Positions 34,710 to 42,872 of a stretch of DNA of 51,416 bases are shown piece by piece. Positions within the stretch are counted from its first letter, which is position 1; each line of letters begins with the position of its first letter. The DNA is from Bacteroidales bacterium (lineage in GTDB: Bacteria; Bacteroidota; Bacteroidia; Bacteroidales; UBA7960): contig JAHYJD010000013.1 of NCBI GenBank assembly GCA_019429365.1, positions 1 to 51,416 on the forward strand, given 5' to 3'. The position numbers and the translations under genes are program-made. The notes below the pieces were generated by a model. The model made no database searches and was not told the origin of the DNA. It saw nothing but the letters and a program-made list of their open reading frames with translations.

Positions 34710-36164
34710 TTATACCGCAATAAAGGTTCCCCTGGGTTCTGCACGAAGGGGGCGATGATTTGACAAATATTTTCGCATCGCATCAATAGCCTTTTCTGGC
34801 CGATTTTCACGATTTCGTCCGAATTTTTTAGGCACACCTTGCATTGTGACGAATGTTGCTGCGTAATATTTGTCAGCCTGAATCTCTTCATTGCCAACAA
34901 ATATTTTTTGAATACGATAACCTGATGGGTTTTCAATCTTAAAGTAGACATTAAGACCCAGACAACGTTTTACATATCCTCCCATTTGCTTATAAGCATC
35001 GCACGAAAACGTCCGTTCGAGGTTCTCCTCCAACATTTCCCAGAGTTCGGCTCCCGAAATTTCTGTGGTTGAAACAGGTGGATTCATGGGAATAATGTTG
35101 TAAAGGTCATTTAAGGTTATTGGTCCCGGAACTATTGGTGCGCCATAGCGCCAGCCATTTGAAAAAGCCAGTTGAGCACCTGTGCTTTCAAGTAAAGCCT
35201 GAAGCATGAAATTGTCCATGGTAGTTTCCAGGGTTGTTTCCCGGTTGAGTGCGGTGGATGTTTCACCAACAACCTCTTCGAGTTCATTCTTGTAAGGTGC
35301 CAGGGCCTGCTTTACCAGTTCAGCTACTATTGGGTCAGGTTTTATTGTTGCTTCAACCTCAATCAACTGATGGCGGTAATCAACAATTTGTCCACCATCC
35401 ACCTCCAGGTCTAAGCGACTCAAAAAAGAACCATGACAGCCTGATTGTATTACGATGGTTTTTCCATTGAGAACCGGTTTGTAAAGACGGTTATGCGTAT
35501 GGCCGCTAAGGCAAACATCTATGCCTTTTACTTCAGATAAAAGCTTCATTTCCTGAGCGAAGCCAAGATGTGAAATCAGGACAATCAAGTCAACCTTTTC
35601 TTTACTGCGCAGCATTTCAATAATTGGTGGGAGCTCATCTCTACCCAATGTAAAGTATATGCCTTCGCTGAAAGATGGCGGCATAGTCTTGTCTATAATA
35701 TTCGATGCTATCCCAATAAGCCCAATGCGCAATCCGCCGACCTCTTTTATCGCATACGGCTGATAAACCAGCTTCTTGGTCGCTTTATCATAGACATTAT
35801 TTGCCAGCATCGGATAATTTAGCTCAGCAACCCGCTGGTTAAAAACTGCTGGACCATAAGCAAATTCCCAATGAGCTGACATGGCATCAAGTCCCAATGA
35901 ATTTAAAATAGGGATCATTGCTTGTCCTTGGGTGGCGACGGCAGGATAGGTGCCATGCAGCGTGTCACCGCAATCGCAAAAAAGACAATTCCCCTGACTT
36001 TCGGCGCGGATTTTTTTTACAATTGTGGCCATGCGGGCATAACCACCCGCCTGGCGGTATACTGCATGGTCACCCTGCCAAAACAACTCCTGATGGACAT
36101 CAAAATAAGCATGGGTGTCGTTCATTTGGACGATAGTTAGACTTGCTCTGTTATTTGCTTTCAT
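34710..36164 (-). CDS. SoxB-like / 5'-nucleotidase-family metallophosphoesterase, no signal peptide
   Basis: The 484-residue protein is a two-domain metallophosphoesterase of the UshA/SoxB family. Likely metal ligands are Asp16 and His18 (NDTH), Asp67 (CGDT), His199 (SHLG), and His222 and His224 (GHTHN). Where 5'-nucleotidases have GNHEFD, it has AHWEFAYG (97-104), which resembles the GHWEFTYG of SoxB, the thiosulfohydrolase of the Sox pathway. IKEVGGLRIGLIG and KGIDVCLSGHTH also read like SoxB. SoxB is a Tat-exported periplasmic enzyme; here no signal peptide is visible, so it is probably cytoplasmic. It is the last gene of the sulfur-type cluster, 77 nt after SOD, with a long hairpin between. 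A nucleotidase role is the main alternative. Confidence 0.75.
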   Translation of the reverse strand: MKANNRASLTIVQMNDTHAYFDVHQELFWQGDHAVYRQAGGYARMATIVKKIRAESQGNCLFCDCGDTLHGTYPAVATQGQAMIPILNSLGLDAMSAHWEFAYGPAVFNQRVAELNYPMLANNVYDKATKKLVYQPYAIKEVGGLRIGLIGIASNIIDKTMPPSFSEGIYFTLGRDELPPIIEMLRSKEKVDLIVLISHLGFAQEMKLLSEVKGIDVCLSGHTHNRLYKPVLNGKTIVIQSGCHGSFLSRLDLEVDGGQIVDYRHQLIEVEATIKPDPIVAELVKQALAPYKNELEEVVGETSTALNRETTLETTMDNFMLQALLESTGAQLAFSNGWRYGAPIVPGPITLNDLYNIIPMNPPVSTTEISGAELWEMLEENLERTFSCDAYKQMGGYVKRCLGLNVYFKIENPSGYRIQKIFVGNEEIQADKYYAATFVTMQGVPKKFGRNRENRPEKAIDAMRKYLSNHRPLRAEPRGTFIAV

Positions 36165-36180
36165 TTCGGTATTTTTTAAC

Positions 36181-36224
36181 CCAAAGAGCAGGCTTTTTTT
36201 GCCTGAAAAAAGCCCGCCCTTTGG
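36181..36224. terminator. Long inverted repeat between SOD and the SoxB-like gene
   Basis: CCAAAGAGCAGGCTTTTTT (36181-36199) pairs with AAAAAAGCCCGCCCTTTGG (36206-36224) with only two mismatches, around a 6-nt loop. It is 17 nt past the SOD stop and 16 nt before the SoxB-like ATG. It may terminate SOD transcripts or modulate readthrough; the following T run on the minus strand is inside the stem rather than after it, so it is not a classic terminator. Confidence 0.6.
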
Positions 36225-36241
36225 AAGAAAACAGAAAATTC

Positions 36242-36847
36242 TTATTTCAGGTTACTGGCAACAAACTCCCAATTAATAAGCTTATCCAACACGGCGGCTA
36301 CATAATCGGGGCGCTTGTTCTGATAGTCGAGATAATAAGCGTGTTCCCACACATCTATGGTTAGCAGTGGTTCTATACCCATGGTAAGTGGGGTTTCGGC
36401 ATTGGGGGTTTTCATCACCTTTAACTTATTGCCGTCCTGAACCAGCCATGCCCAACCACTTCCAAACTGGGTCATTGCAGCTTCGGTGAGTTCCTTCAGA
36501 AAGTCATCGAACGAACCAAATGATTCCTCAATCCTTTTCATTAAAACCCCTGAGGGTTTTCCACCGCCATTGGATGCCAGACTTTTCCAGAAAAATGTGT
36601 GGTTCCAGGCCTGCGCAGCATTGTTAAAAATGCCTGTATGATCTTTTTTACCGGCTGTTTTTTTTATTATCTCTTCCAGCGGCAGGTCTTTAAATTCGGT
36701 TTCTGAAATCAGTTTGTTGAGGTTATCCACATAGGCTTTGTGGTGTTTGCCGTAGTGGAAACCAATTGTTTTTACCGAAATTACCGGCTCCAGGGCATTC
36801 TCTGCATATGGCAGAGCGGGTTGCAAAATTTGATTTTTGTTGCTCAT
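36242..36847 (-). CDS. sodB: Superoxide dismutase (Fe/Mn type)
   Basis: This 201-residue cytoplasmic dismutase has the Fe/Mn fold with metal ligands in [17 protein letters not shown], and [11 protein letters not shown]. The iron-preferring type is suggested by FGSGWAWLV, but metal use cannot be fixed from this. It sits between DUF1622 and the SoxB-like gene in the same orientation. In this context it may protect thiol/persulfide enzymes from superoxide. Confidence 0.95.
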   Translation of the reverse strand: MSNKNQILQPALPYAENALEPVISVKTIGFHYGKHHKAYVDNLNKLISETEFKDLPLEEIIKKTAGKKDHTGIFNNAAQAWNHTFFWKSLASNGGGKPSGVLMKRIEESFGSFDDFLKELTEAAMTQFGSGWAWLVQDGNKLKVMKTPNAETPLTMGIEPLLTIDVWEHAYYLDYQNKRPDYVAAVLDKLINWEFVASNLK

Positions 36848-36912
36848 CGTAAAACTTTTTTTTGTTAATAAAACTGTTGACTAAAAGTAGATCTATTGTT
36901 GTATACCTTTTC

Positions 36913-37260
36913 TTATGCAAATTCATTGAACTTACTAATCTCTTTTTCCAAAAAGTAGCTGATCACTGTTCTGATAACCACGATGCTGGCCAAAATGGCA
37001 ATCTCCTCAAATGTTGGATGTATTACCGTGGCAATTATGTCAGCCGCAATCAGAAACTCCAGGGCCAGTAACAGGTAGGTAGCAAACTTATGGCGCACCT
37101 TTTCCCGCTCGCGGTAAATTGACTTATGTTCCAACCTGCTGAATTCCAACCTCAACAACCTGTAAAGGGTTAATACAACACCCCAGACAATAATGGCGAC
37201 ACCAAAGGTGCCAATGGTAATGTATAGGATATCAAAAACTTTATTCAGATGGGTTTCCAT
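36913..37260 (-). CDS. DUF1622 membrane protein
   Basis: The 115-residue protein has three predicted transmembrane helices (about 12-33, 60-77, 85-103) separated by a basic loop (HKSIYREREKVRHKFATYLLL). It matches the DUF1622 pattern (ALEFLIAADIIATV, then a V/I-rich helix with an Arg). Function is unknown. It starts 11 nt after the second YeeE/YedE gene, so it is probably co-transcribed. Confidence 0.8.
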   Translation of the reverse strand: METHLNKVFDILYITIGTFGVAIIVWGVVLTLYRLLRLEFSRLEHKSIYREREKVRHKFATYLLLALEFLIAADIIATVIHPTFEEIAILASIVVIRTVISYFLEKEISKFNEFA

Positions 37261-37271
37261 AAGAGTTGTTA

Positions 37272-37847
37272 TTAAAAACCTGCCCTTTCAAGCCACACCA
37301 GTATCAGAATTATAAGCACAGCAGCCGGTACCACCACCACCCAATCGTTCACCTTAAACAGGCGCGGAAAAGTAATATCGCCGAAATCACCTTTTTTCAG
37401 TATGCCATCCTTTAATTTAGGGTATATTACCGCAAAAATCCAGGTGCCCAGGAGTATGCCCGCCAGTCCACCAACTATTGCATCCAGATATCCGTTGCCA
37501 ATAGCGCCGGCAATGGTACCGGGACAGTAACCAAGAACGGCAAAGCCAACGCCAAAAATAAGGCCGCCGATCACATTCTTGCCCACCGAGCCGCTCTTGA
37601 TCGAAAGCTTAATCCAGCCCATCGATTTCATCAAATAAATCCCAATCATGCCTGTGACTATTGCCGAAAGCATAATTTTCAAAACCGTATAATCGGTGAG
37701 CAGCAACTGCCCAACAATCACATCGTATTTGGTCGCTCCGCCCTTATGCAGCAGAAAGCCGAACAGTATGCCAAAACCCAACCCAAAGAATAATGGTCTT
37801 CTATCTTCCTCTTGCCTGGTTTTCGAACCTTGTTTTTTTGTTTCCAT
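37272..37847 (-). CDS. YeeE/YedE half-transporter, PmpB-like
   Basis: The 191-residue membrane protein from ATG 37847 has five helices and the YeeE/YedE signature, with Cys108 in GYCPGT and GATKYDVIVGQ near residue 37. Full-length YeeE/TsuA imports thiosulfate using conserved cysteines; split pairs (PmpA/PmpB) are proposed to carry sulfur species. An ATG at 37988 would add 47 residues overlapping the upstream gene and was rejected. The gap to the upstream half-gene is 17 nt. It has the CPG half of the cysteine motif set; the upstream protein has the other. Confidence 0.88.
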   Translation of the reverse strand: METKKQGSKTRQEEDRRPLFFGLGFGILFGFLLHKGGATKYDVIVGQLLLTDYTVLKIMLSAIVTGMIGIYLMKSMGWIKLSIKSGSVGKNVIGGLIFGVGFAVLGYCPGTIAGAIGNGYLDAIVGGLAGILLGTWIFAVIYPKLKDGILKKGDFGDITFPRLFKVNDWVVVVPAAVLIILILVWLERAGF

Positions 37848-37864
37848 TATAACTTGGGTTTGAG

Positions 37865-38398
37865 TTAAGCAATAACAAAATATATGACATGAGCAGTTAT
37901 GATTCCCCCGATAAAAAAGAGGATGGCCGAAACCCAGCTTGAAACGGCAAGTTGCAGTGTGCCGCTTATTCCGTGCCCGCTGGTGCAACCGTCGCCAAAT
38001 CGCGCGCCGAAGCCCAGGATTACACCTCCGACCACAGCCACAAAGACTCTAAGTAATGCGCTATCGCCAAAGGCCGATGCCCAGAGTGACGGCACCCACA
38101 CACCAACCTGGAAATCGCCCGAGATTATTGCCGAAAGGAAAGACCCTAACACAACACCTACAACCAGCATCCACTGCCAGTTAATTTTAAGTTTGATTTT
38201 TTTATAGTAGGGCCTTTTATCAGCTTTACCTCCTGTAATAATATTTTCAATCATACCCCCGGTCTGGGCAAACGAAGTAGAGGTGGCAATGGGTTTGCCC
38301 GAAATCAAAAAACTCAGCCAGCTCAAAATCCCAATGCCTATACCGACGGCGTAGGGCGACCAATAAGGTTCTGTAAAAATTGAAGCAATTGTTGTCAT
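37865..38398 (-). CDS. YeeE/YedE half-transporter, PmpA-like
   Basis: The 177-residue membrane protein carries the other YeeE/YedE signature, FGDGCTSGHGISG, with Cys138 on a helix hairpin. With the downstream 191-residue partner it probably forms the two halves of a TsuA-like pore in which cysteines on each half relay thiosulfate or sulfide-type sulfur. The MBL-rhodanese gene ends 3 nt upstream, so the three are one transcript. The substrate is inferred from family; no direct evidence of thiosulfate is in the sequence. Confidence 0.88.
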   Translation of the reverse strand: MTTIASIFTEPYWSPYAVGIGIGILSWLSFLISGKPIATSTSFAQTGGMIENIITGGKADKRPYYKKIKLKINWQWMLVVGVVLGSFLSAIISGDFQVGVWVPSLWASAFGDSALLRVFVAVVGGVILGFGARFGDGCTSGHGISGTLQLAVSSWVSAILFFIGGIITAHVIYFVIA

Positions 38399-38401
38399 AT
38401 T

Positions 38402-39850
38402 TTATTGTTTAAAATGTGGACTTACTTCTCCAACCTTTGAATAAAACCTCGAACCATGGGGAACTCGGCAAACATCGCATCGTTTGGTATATCCGGCTGC
38501 GCTATATCCGGTCATGCCTCCCGCAACATTGTACAGGTTTTTAAATCCGTATTGTCCTAAAATGCTTACGCCCAAACTGCTGCGATTCCCCGAACTGCAA
38601 ATCAAAATAATGTCATCTTCCTTGTTCAGTTCTGTATGCCTTTCACGTAAATCGGCCACAGCAATATTGATGGCTCCCTCAATATGGGTGTCTTCATACT
38701 CCTGTGAGGCTCTCACATCGAGTAAGACAAATTTTGCCGAGCCTTTAATTTTTTCGTGCAGATCTTCCGCCGAGATTTGTGTAATATGGTTGGTTATGAA
38801 TCCTTTTATCGCCCAGCCTGGCATACCGCCATCCAGATAACCCACAATACGGTCCATTCCAACGCGCCTGAGCCAGACATTTGTTTCTTCGGCTTCTTTA
38901 AAACTGTCTGACACCACCAGTAAATCTTTGTCAAGTGGCAGCACCCAGCCGGCAAAGGTTGGCAGGTTGCCATTGAAGTCAAGACTCCACGAATCGGGAA
39001 TGTGCTGGCTGCCGAAGGCAAGGTAACTGCGGGTGTCAACAATTGCAACTTTTCCTTTTTCAACCATTTCCTTGAAGTTTTCTGCACTAAGCTCCTTCAT
39101 GCGGGGTAGCTTTGAAACAAGGACAGGTCCTCTGCGGTTAATTTCGCTGCAACGGCTGAAGTGATCAGGGGCGGGGGGCATATCTTCGGTAAGCGACTTG
39201 ATGAACGCATCCTTGTCTGTGATCTGAAGCACAGCGTTGTATTTCTTCTCGTAACCGATGGTTGAGCGCCACTTGGCACCCATTGCCCGTCCGCAAAGAG
39301 AACCGGCGCCATGTGCAGGCAGTACTTCGCAAAAGTCGGGAAGCTTTAAAATCTTATCAAACAGACTGTGGTATAATTTACCGGCAAGCTCGTCGGCCCT
39401 ATCGGGGAAAAGGTCGGGACGCCCTACATCGCCAACAAACAGGGTATCGCCCACAAAAGCACATACTGGCTCTTCGCCGCGCGAAGTATCCACTACCACA
39501 TAGCACAGATGTTCTGGCGTATGGCCAGGCGTTTCCAGCACTTTTATAACAATGTCTTCAATCTCTATGGTATCACCCTCGCTTAAGGGTACATGATCGA
39601 AAGCGCATTTGGCCGATTTGGCTACATAGATTTTGGCACCAGTTTTCTCTGCAAGATCCATATGCCCCGAAACAAAATCGGCATGCAGGTGGGTTTGCAG
39701 GATATGGGTAATTTTTACTCCCAGTTCACGTGCTTCATCAATGTAAACATCGATGTCGCGTTGCGGGTCAATAACGGCACAAATTTCTGATCCGGCCAGA
39801 ATGTATGCACTGTGCGCAATCTTGTTGATGAAAAAATGTTTAATCAGCAT
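38402..39850 (-). CDS. Metallo-beta-lactamase/double-rhodanese protein (persulfide dioxygenase-sulfurtransferase type)
   Basis: The 482-residue protein has an N-terminal MBL domain with THLHADFVSGH (His54, His56, Asp58, His63), a His110 in TPGH and Asp135 in VGD, matching ETHE1-type persulfide dioxygenases. Two rhodanese domains follow. The first (about 255-355) has VSDSFKEA where the active-site loop should be, with no cysteine, so it is probably inactive. The second (about 365-465) has the loop ICSSGNRS with Cys418. This layout resembles staphylococcal CstB, which oxidises persulfide to thiosulfate. It heads the tight cluster with the YeeE/YedE pair. Confidence 0.9.
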   Translation of the reverse strand: MLIKHFFINKIAHSAYILAGSEICAVIDPQRDIDVYIDEARELGVKITHILQTHLHADFVSGHMDLAEKTGAKIYVAKSAKCAFDHVPLSEGDTIEIEDIVIKVLETPGHTPEHLCYVVVDTSRGEEPVCAFVGDTLFVGDVGRPDLFPDRADELAGKLYHSLFDKILKLPDFCEVLPAHGAGSLCGRAMGAKWRSTIGYEKKYNAVLQITDKDAFIKSLTEDMPPAPDHFSRCSEINRRGPVLVSKLPRMKELSAENFKEMVEKGKVAIVDTRSYLAFGSQHIPDSWSLDFNGNLPTFAGWVLPLDKDLLVVSDSFKEAEETNVWLRRVGMDRIVGYLDGGMPGWAIKGFITNHITQISAEDLHEKIKGSAKFVLLDVRASQEYEDTHIEGAINIAVADLRERHTELNKEDDIILICSSGNRSSLGVSILGQYGFKNLYNVAGGMTGYSAAGYTKRCDVCRVPHGSRFYSKVGEVSPHFKQ

Positions 39851-39905
39851 AGCAAAAGGTTTTTAGTTGGTTTGAATAAAAATTACTACTGTTGGTTAAA
39901 ATTTT

Positions 39906-40032
39906 AGATCTCTCGCTTCGCTCGAGTTGACAAGGCATTCATTTACTTAAGGAGGGAGGAAGATCAGGAACGGCTTCGCCGCCCCCCTCCAATACCAAAG
40001 CTATCTGTCACTTCGAACGTAGTGAGAAGTCT
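39906..40032. repeat. Palindromic REP-type element (inverted pair)
   Basis: The left end (39906-39932) and the reverse complement of the right end (40006-40032) match at 20 of 27 positions. The right end reads TGTCACTTCGAACGTAGTGA then GAAGTCT, close to a repeat I recall as common in Bacteroidota intergenic DNA. The centre also folds: GGAGGG and CCCTCC bracket an inner GGCTTCGCC. The unit lies between the SLC13 stop and the MBL-rhodanese start. Such REP units are moved by RAYT transposases; none is here. Confidence 0.7.
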
Positions 40033-40076
40033 ATCAAAAAGCAATCTGAAGAAAAAATTTTTCTCGGTCATTTTTA

Positions 40077-41867
40077 TTAAATCATGAAAAAATAGAACAG
40101 AAAAACGGTAATGGTCAGAAAAAGGATGGTCATTCCACTTCCTGCCTTTATATAGTCAGCATTGCGATACCCACCCGATGACATCAGGAAGGCATTCACC
40201 TGGTGTGTGGGCAGGATAAAGGAGTTTGCGGCACAAACGGCTGCCATCAGCACAAGTGGCCTGGGGTCAATACCGGCAATACCTGCCATGCCCATTACCA
40301 AAGGGGCCAGTACAACAATTGCCCCCACATTGGAAATAAACAGAGAAAAGACGGTTGACAACACACCAACCATCAATACAATAAAAACAGGGTGAAAATC
40401 AATAACTACATTCATGATGGATTCGGCCAGGAACAGCGCGGCGCCTGTTTTTTGCATGGCCAAACCTAATGGAATCAGTCCTGCCAGCAGAAAAACCACT
40501 TTCCATTCAATAGCCTCATAGGCTTCTCCTATATTCAATACGCGGGTAAGAACCATGCAAAGAGCTCCCGTCAGAAAGGCCATGGAAATGGGAAAGCCAA
40601 TCATTGCCAGGGTGATGGCAAGTACAAAGCAGCCGATTGCCGGCCACGATTTTGACTTATCTTTTTTATCCACATCAAAGGCGGTGAGCACAACAAAATC
40701 AGGGCTTTCTTTCAAATCTTTTATTTTGCCCCACCTTCCGTAAACAATCAGGGTGTCACCCGTGCGGATCTCCACATCAGAAAAATCTCCATCCACTCTT
40801 TCTCCTTTGTTGAATAGTATTACCGGCTCAACAGCGTAGCGTTTTCTCAAGGAGTAATCCCTTATACATTTCCCGGCAAGTTCTGAAGCCGGCGGAATAA
40901 TTACCTCGGCAAAACCGCTAACACTGGGGTTAAAGTCGTCAGAGAAATAGCGCGAGGCGGAGAGGTCTTCAAGTTGGAAGTCTTTTGAAAATTGCGCAAT
41001 GTTCTCAACAGAACCCAAGACGGCAAGGGTTTGCCCCTCCTCAAATTTGGTTTTACGCCAGGGGGCGTAAACCACATCCTCACCCTTTCCGATACCTAAC
41101 AGGTTTACATGGTATGTTTTCCATAAGCCGGCCTCTTCTGTTGTTTTTCCATTCAGTGGGCTTTCACGGGTTAAATTTAGCAACTTGATATTTTGTGGTA
41201 AATTAAGCTTCTCCACCAGCTTTTCCTGCACTGTTTTTCCTGTTTCTCCCGCTTTCTTTTTAGGTAAAACTTTACTTCCGAACAGCAAAAAATAACCTAT
41301 GCCCGACAACAGAAGCACAATCCCAATAGGAGTTACGCTAAATAAATTGTAGGCTTCATGCCCTTCATTTCTTAACAGGTCGTTTACCATGATTAGCGGA
41401 CCCGAGCCAACCATGGTAAGGGTTCCCCCCAGTATGGCTGCAAACCCTGTGGGCATAATAAGCGCTGATGTGGGAATTTTCGTGCGGCGCGAAACCTGCA
41501 TGATGCCGGGCAGAAACAGCGCAGCTGACCCAATGTTTTGAATCAAACCCGATAGTAAACCTGTTGAAAGAGAAAGCAAGCCCACCAGGTTGCGTTTGCG
41601 GGTGCCAGCCTTGCTGATAATCAGTTTTGAAAATTCATCCATGATTCCCGTGCGGGCAATACCGCGGCCCAGTATCATCACGCTCAGCATGGCTATTGCA
41701 GCATTGCTCGAGAACCCAGAAAACATCTCCTGGGGATTTAAAACGCCTGTCCAGCCCAGCGCCAACATACAGCCAATGGCAACAATGTCAATGCGAACAA
41801 TGTCGAGAACCAGCATTATTGCTGTTACACTAAGGATGATCAAAACTATAATAATGCCTGTATCCAT
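40077..41867 (-). CDS. SLC13/DASS-family permease with two TrkA-C domains
   Basis: The 596-residue membrane protein has the SLC13 fold split by a cytoplasmic region holding two RCK_C/TrkA-C domains (about 208-295 and 300-385; e.g. GDTLIVYGRWGKI). The N-terminal half has GWTGVLNPQEMFSGFSSNAA and the C-terminal half FILPTHQVNAFLMSSGGY. Related SLC13-TrkA-C proteins in algae and bacteria include sulfate transporters, so sulfate or sulfite movement would suit the neighbouring sulfur genes. It lies 226 nt upstream of the MBL-rhodanese gene with a REP element between, so it is possibly a separate transcript. Confidence 0.88.
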   Translation of the reverse strand: MDTGIIIVLIILSVTAIMLVLDIVRIDIVAIGCMLALGWTGVLNPQEMFSGFSSNAAIAMLSVMILGRGIARTGIMDEFSKLIISKAGTRKRNLVGLLSLSTGLLSGLIQNIGSAALFLPGIMQVSRRTKIPTSALIMPTGFAAILGGTLTMVGSGPLIMVNDLLRNEGHEAYNLFSVTPIGIVLLLSGIGYFLLFGSKVLPKKKAGETGKTVQEKLVEKLNLPQNIKLLNLTRESPLNGKTTEEAGLWKTYHVNLLGIGKGEDVVYAPWRKTKFEEGQTLAVLGSVENIAQFSKDFQLEDLSASRYFSDDFNPSVSGFAEVIIPPASELAGKCIRDYSLRKRYAVEPVILFNKGERVDGDFSDVEIRTGDTLIVYGRWGKIKDLKESPDFVVLTAFDVDKKDKSKSWPAIGCFVLAITLAMIGFPISMAFLTGALCMVLTRVLNIGEAYEAIEWKVVFLLAGLIPLGLAMQKTGAALFLAESIMNVVIDFHPVFIVLMVGVLSTVFSLFISNVGAIVVLAPLVMGMAGIAGIDPRPLVLMAAVCAANSFILPTHQVNAFLMSSGGYRNADYIKAGSGMTILFLTITVFLFYFFMI

Positions 41868-41920
41868 TATTTTTAGTTTGTTCTTAGTATTAAATTACCT
41901 GTAGTGCCAAACTCCAATAA

Positions 41921-41937
41921 CCTCCCCAAAAGGGAGG
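41921..41937. other. GC-rich hairpin
   Basis: CCTCCC (41921-41926) pairs with GGGAGG (41932-41937) around a CAAAA loop. It lies between the DUF4142 stop and the SLC13 ATG. No T run follows on either strand, so it is more likely a repeat remnant than a terminator. The rest of this 175-nt gap shows nothing clear. Confidence 0.4.
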
Positions 41938-42042
41938 CTTATGAAGAGACAATTAGTTCAAGGAACAGGTGCAAAACGCACATAGATATAAAACCCTGGC
42001 AGTGAACCGAGTATTTACGCGATGAACTTATTTTTAATTTAA

Positions 42043-42642
42043 CTACCTTGTTGCGCGCGTTTCATCATTAAGTCTTTTACTCTCAATGGCGTGGTTAAGA
42101 TTTGTGCGCAAAGCAGGAAGTGAGGCTATTGCCCAATTTTTAATTTCTGTATCGTAGTTATCAGTGGTTGCTTTTTCGAAAGCCGAAATTGCATCTTCGT
42201 TTCTGCTTACCATCAAATCGGCATACGCCTTGTCAAAATCAACTCCGGTTTTTTCATTTAAATCGTTGTAAGCGTCTCTGACATCATTGGTTGCCGTGGT
42301 AGGTATGGTTATCGATTTGCTTCTGGCAAGTGCAGTTAACTCCCTTTGAGATTTAGTGTGGGCATCTTCCATCATCTTTCCTAATTCCTTAACATGTGTT
42401 GTTGTTCCTTTTTGCTGTGCCAGTTGTCCTAACTGAATCTGCTTCATGTTAATTTCGGCAATGTTAACCAGGAACTGTGCATCGTTTTGCTGCCTGTCCC
42501 TGTCAAATCTTGCCTCGTTTTCGTCTTGGGCAACATCTTTGGAGTCCCGCTGTTGATTTGTGCCGCAAGAGGCAACCAAAAAAATCAATGCAACAAAGGT
42601 TGCCTGAATCATTGTTTGTTTAACAAATGTGAATGTTTTCAT
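42043..42642 (-). CDS. DUF4142 lipoprotein
   Basis: The 199-residue protein has a lipoprotein signal with lipobox LVASC (Cys26) and a helical DUF4142 domain (QFLVNIAEINMKQIQLGQLA, HVKELGKMMEDAHTK, NWAIASLPALRTNLN). DUF4142 proteins resemble ferritin-like helical bundles and occur in stress-related clusters; function is unknown. A degraded copy of its C-terminus and flank lies at 33323-33616. It is separated by 230 nt from the App1 fragment. Confidence 0.88.
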   Translation of the reverse strand: MKTFTFVKQTMIQATFVALIFLVASCGTNQQRDSKDVAQDENEARFDRDRQQNDAQFLVNIAEINMKQIQLGQLAQQKGTTTHVKELGKMMEDAHTKSQRELTALARSKSITIPTTATNDVRDAYNDLNEKTGVDFDKAYADLMVSRNEDAISAFEKATTDNYDTEIKNWAIASLPALRTNLNHAIESKRLNDETRATR

Positions 42643-42689
42643 TTTGATTTGTCTTTAATTGTTAATTATTAAAGTGATAATTATTTACA

Positions 42690-42829
42690 AAAATGATAAA
42701 GATAGGAAAGAAAAGCATTACATAATTTTAAAAAGGATTTACATAATTCACACATTCCTGTTTAAAGGAAAACTCAAATGTGCTTATTAGATGATGCGGT
42801 TTTGTTAGTGATAAAGCCGACATCAGAAT
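42690..42829. repeat. Intact counterpart of the diverged upstream-region repeat
   Basis: This segment upstream of the DUF4142 gene shares ordered words with 33501-33616 (aattcacaca, aaatgtgc, ttttgtta). It is AT-rich and may hold the DUF4142 promoter, although no perfect TAnnTTTG box was found on the minus strand. The rest of 42643-42872 shows no gene. Confidence 0.45.
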
Positions 42830-42872
42830 TTAGTCGGACAAAAGTGATTGTATTTACTTCAAAATTAATCGA

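Noticed and set aside
34580-34951. Minus-strand frame of 123 codons overlapping the SoxB-like 3' end
   Set aside because: It is out of frame with both the SoxB-like protein and the reconstructed EEP gene and has no motif.
41921-41937. Hairpin after DUF4142 as a terminator
   Set aside because: No T run follows on the minus strand, so it was kept only as an unassigned hairpin.
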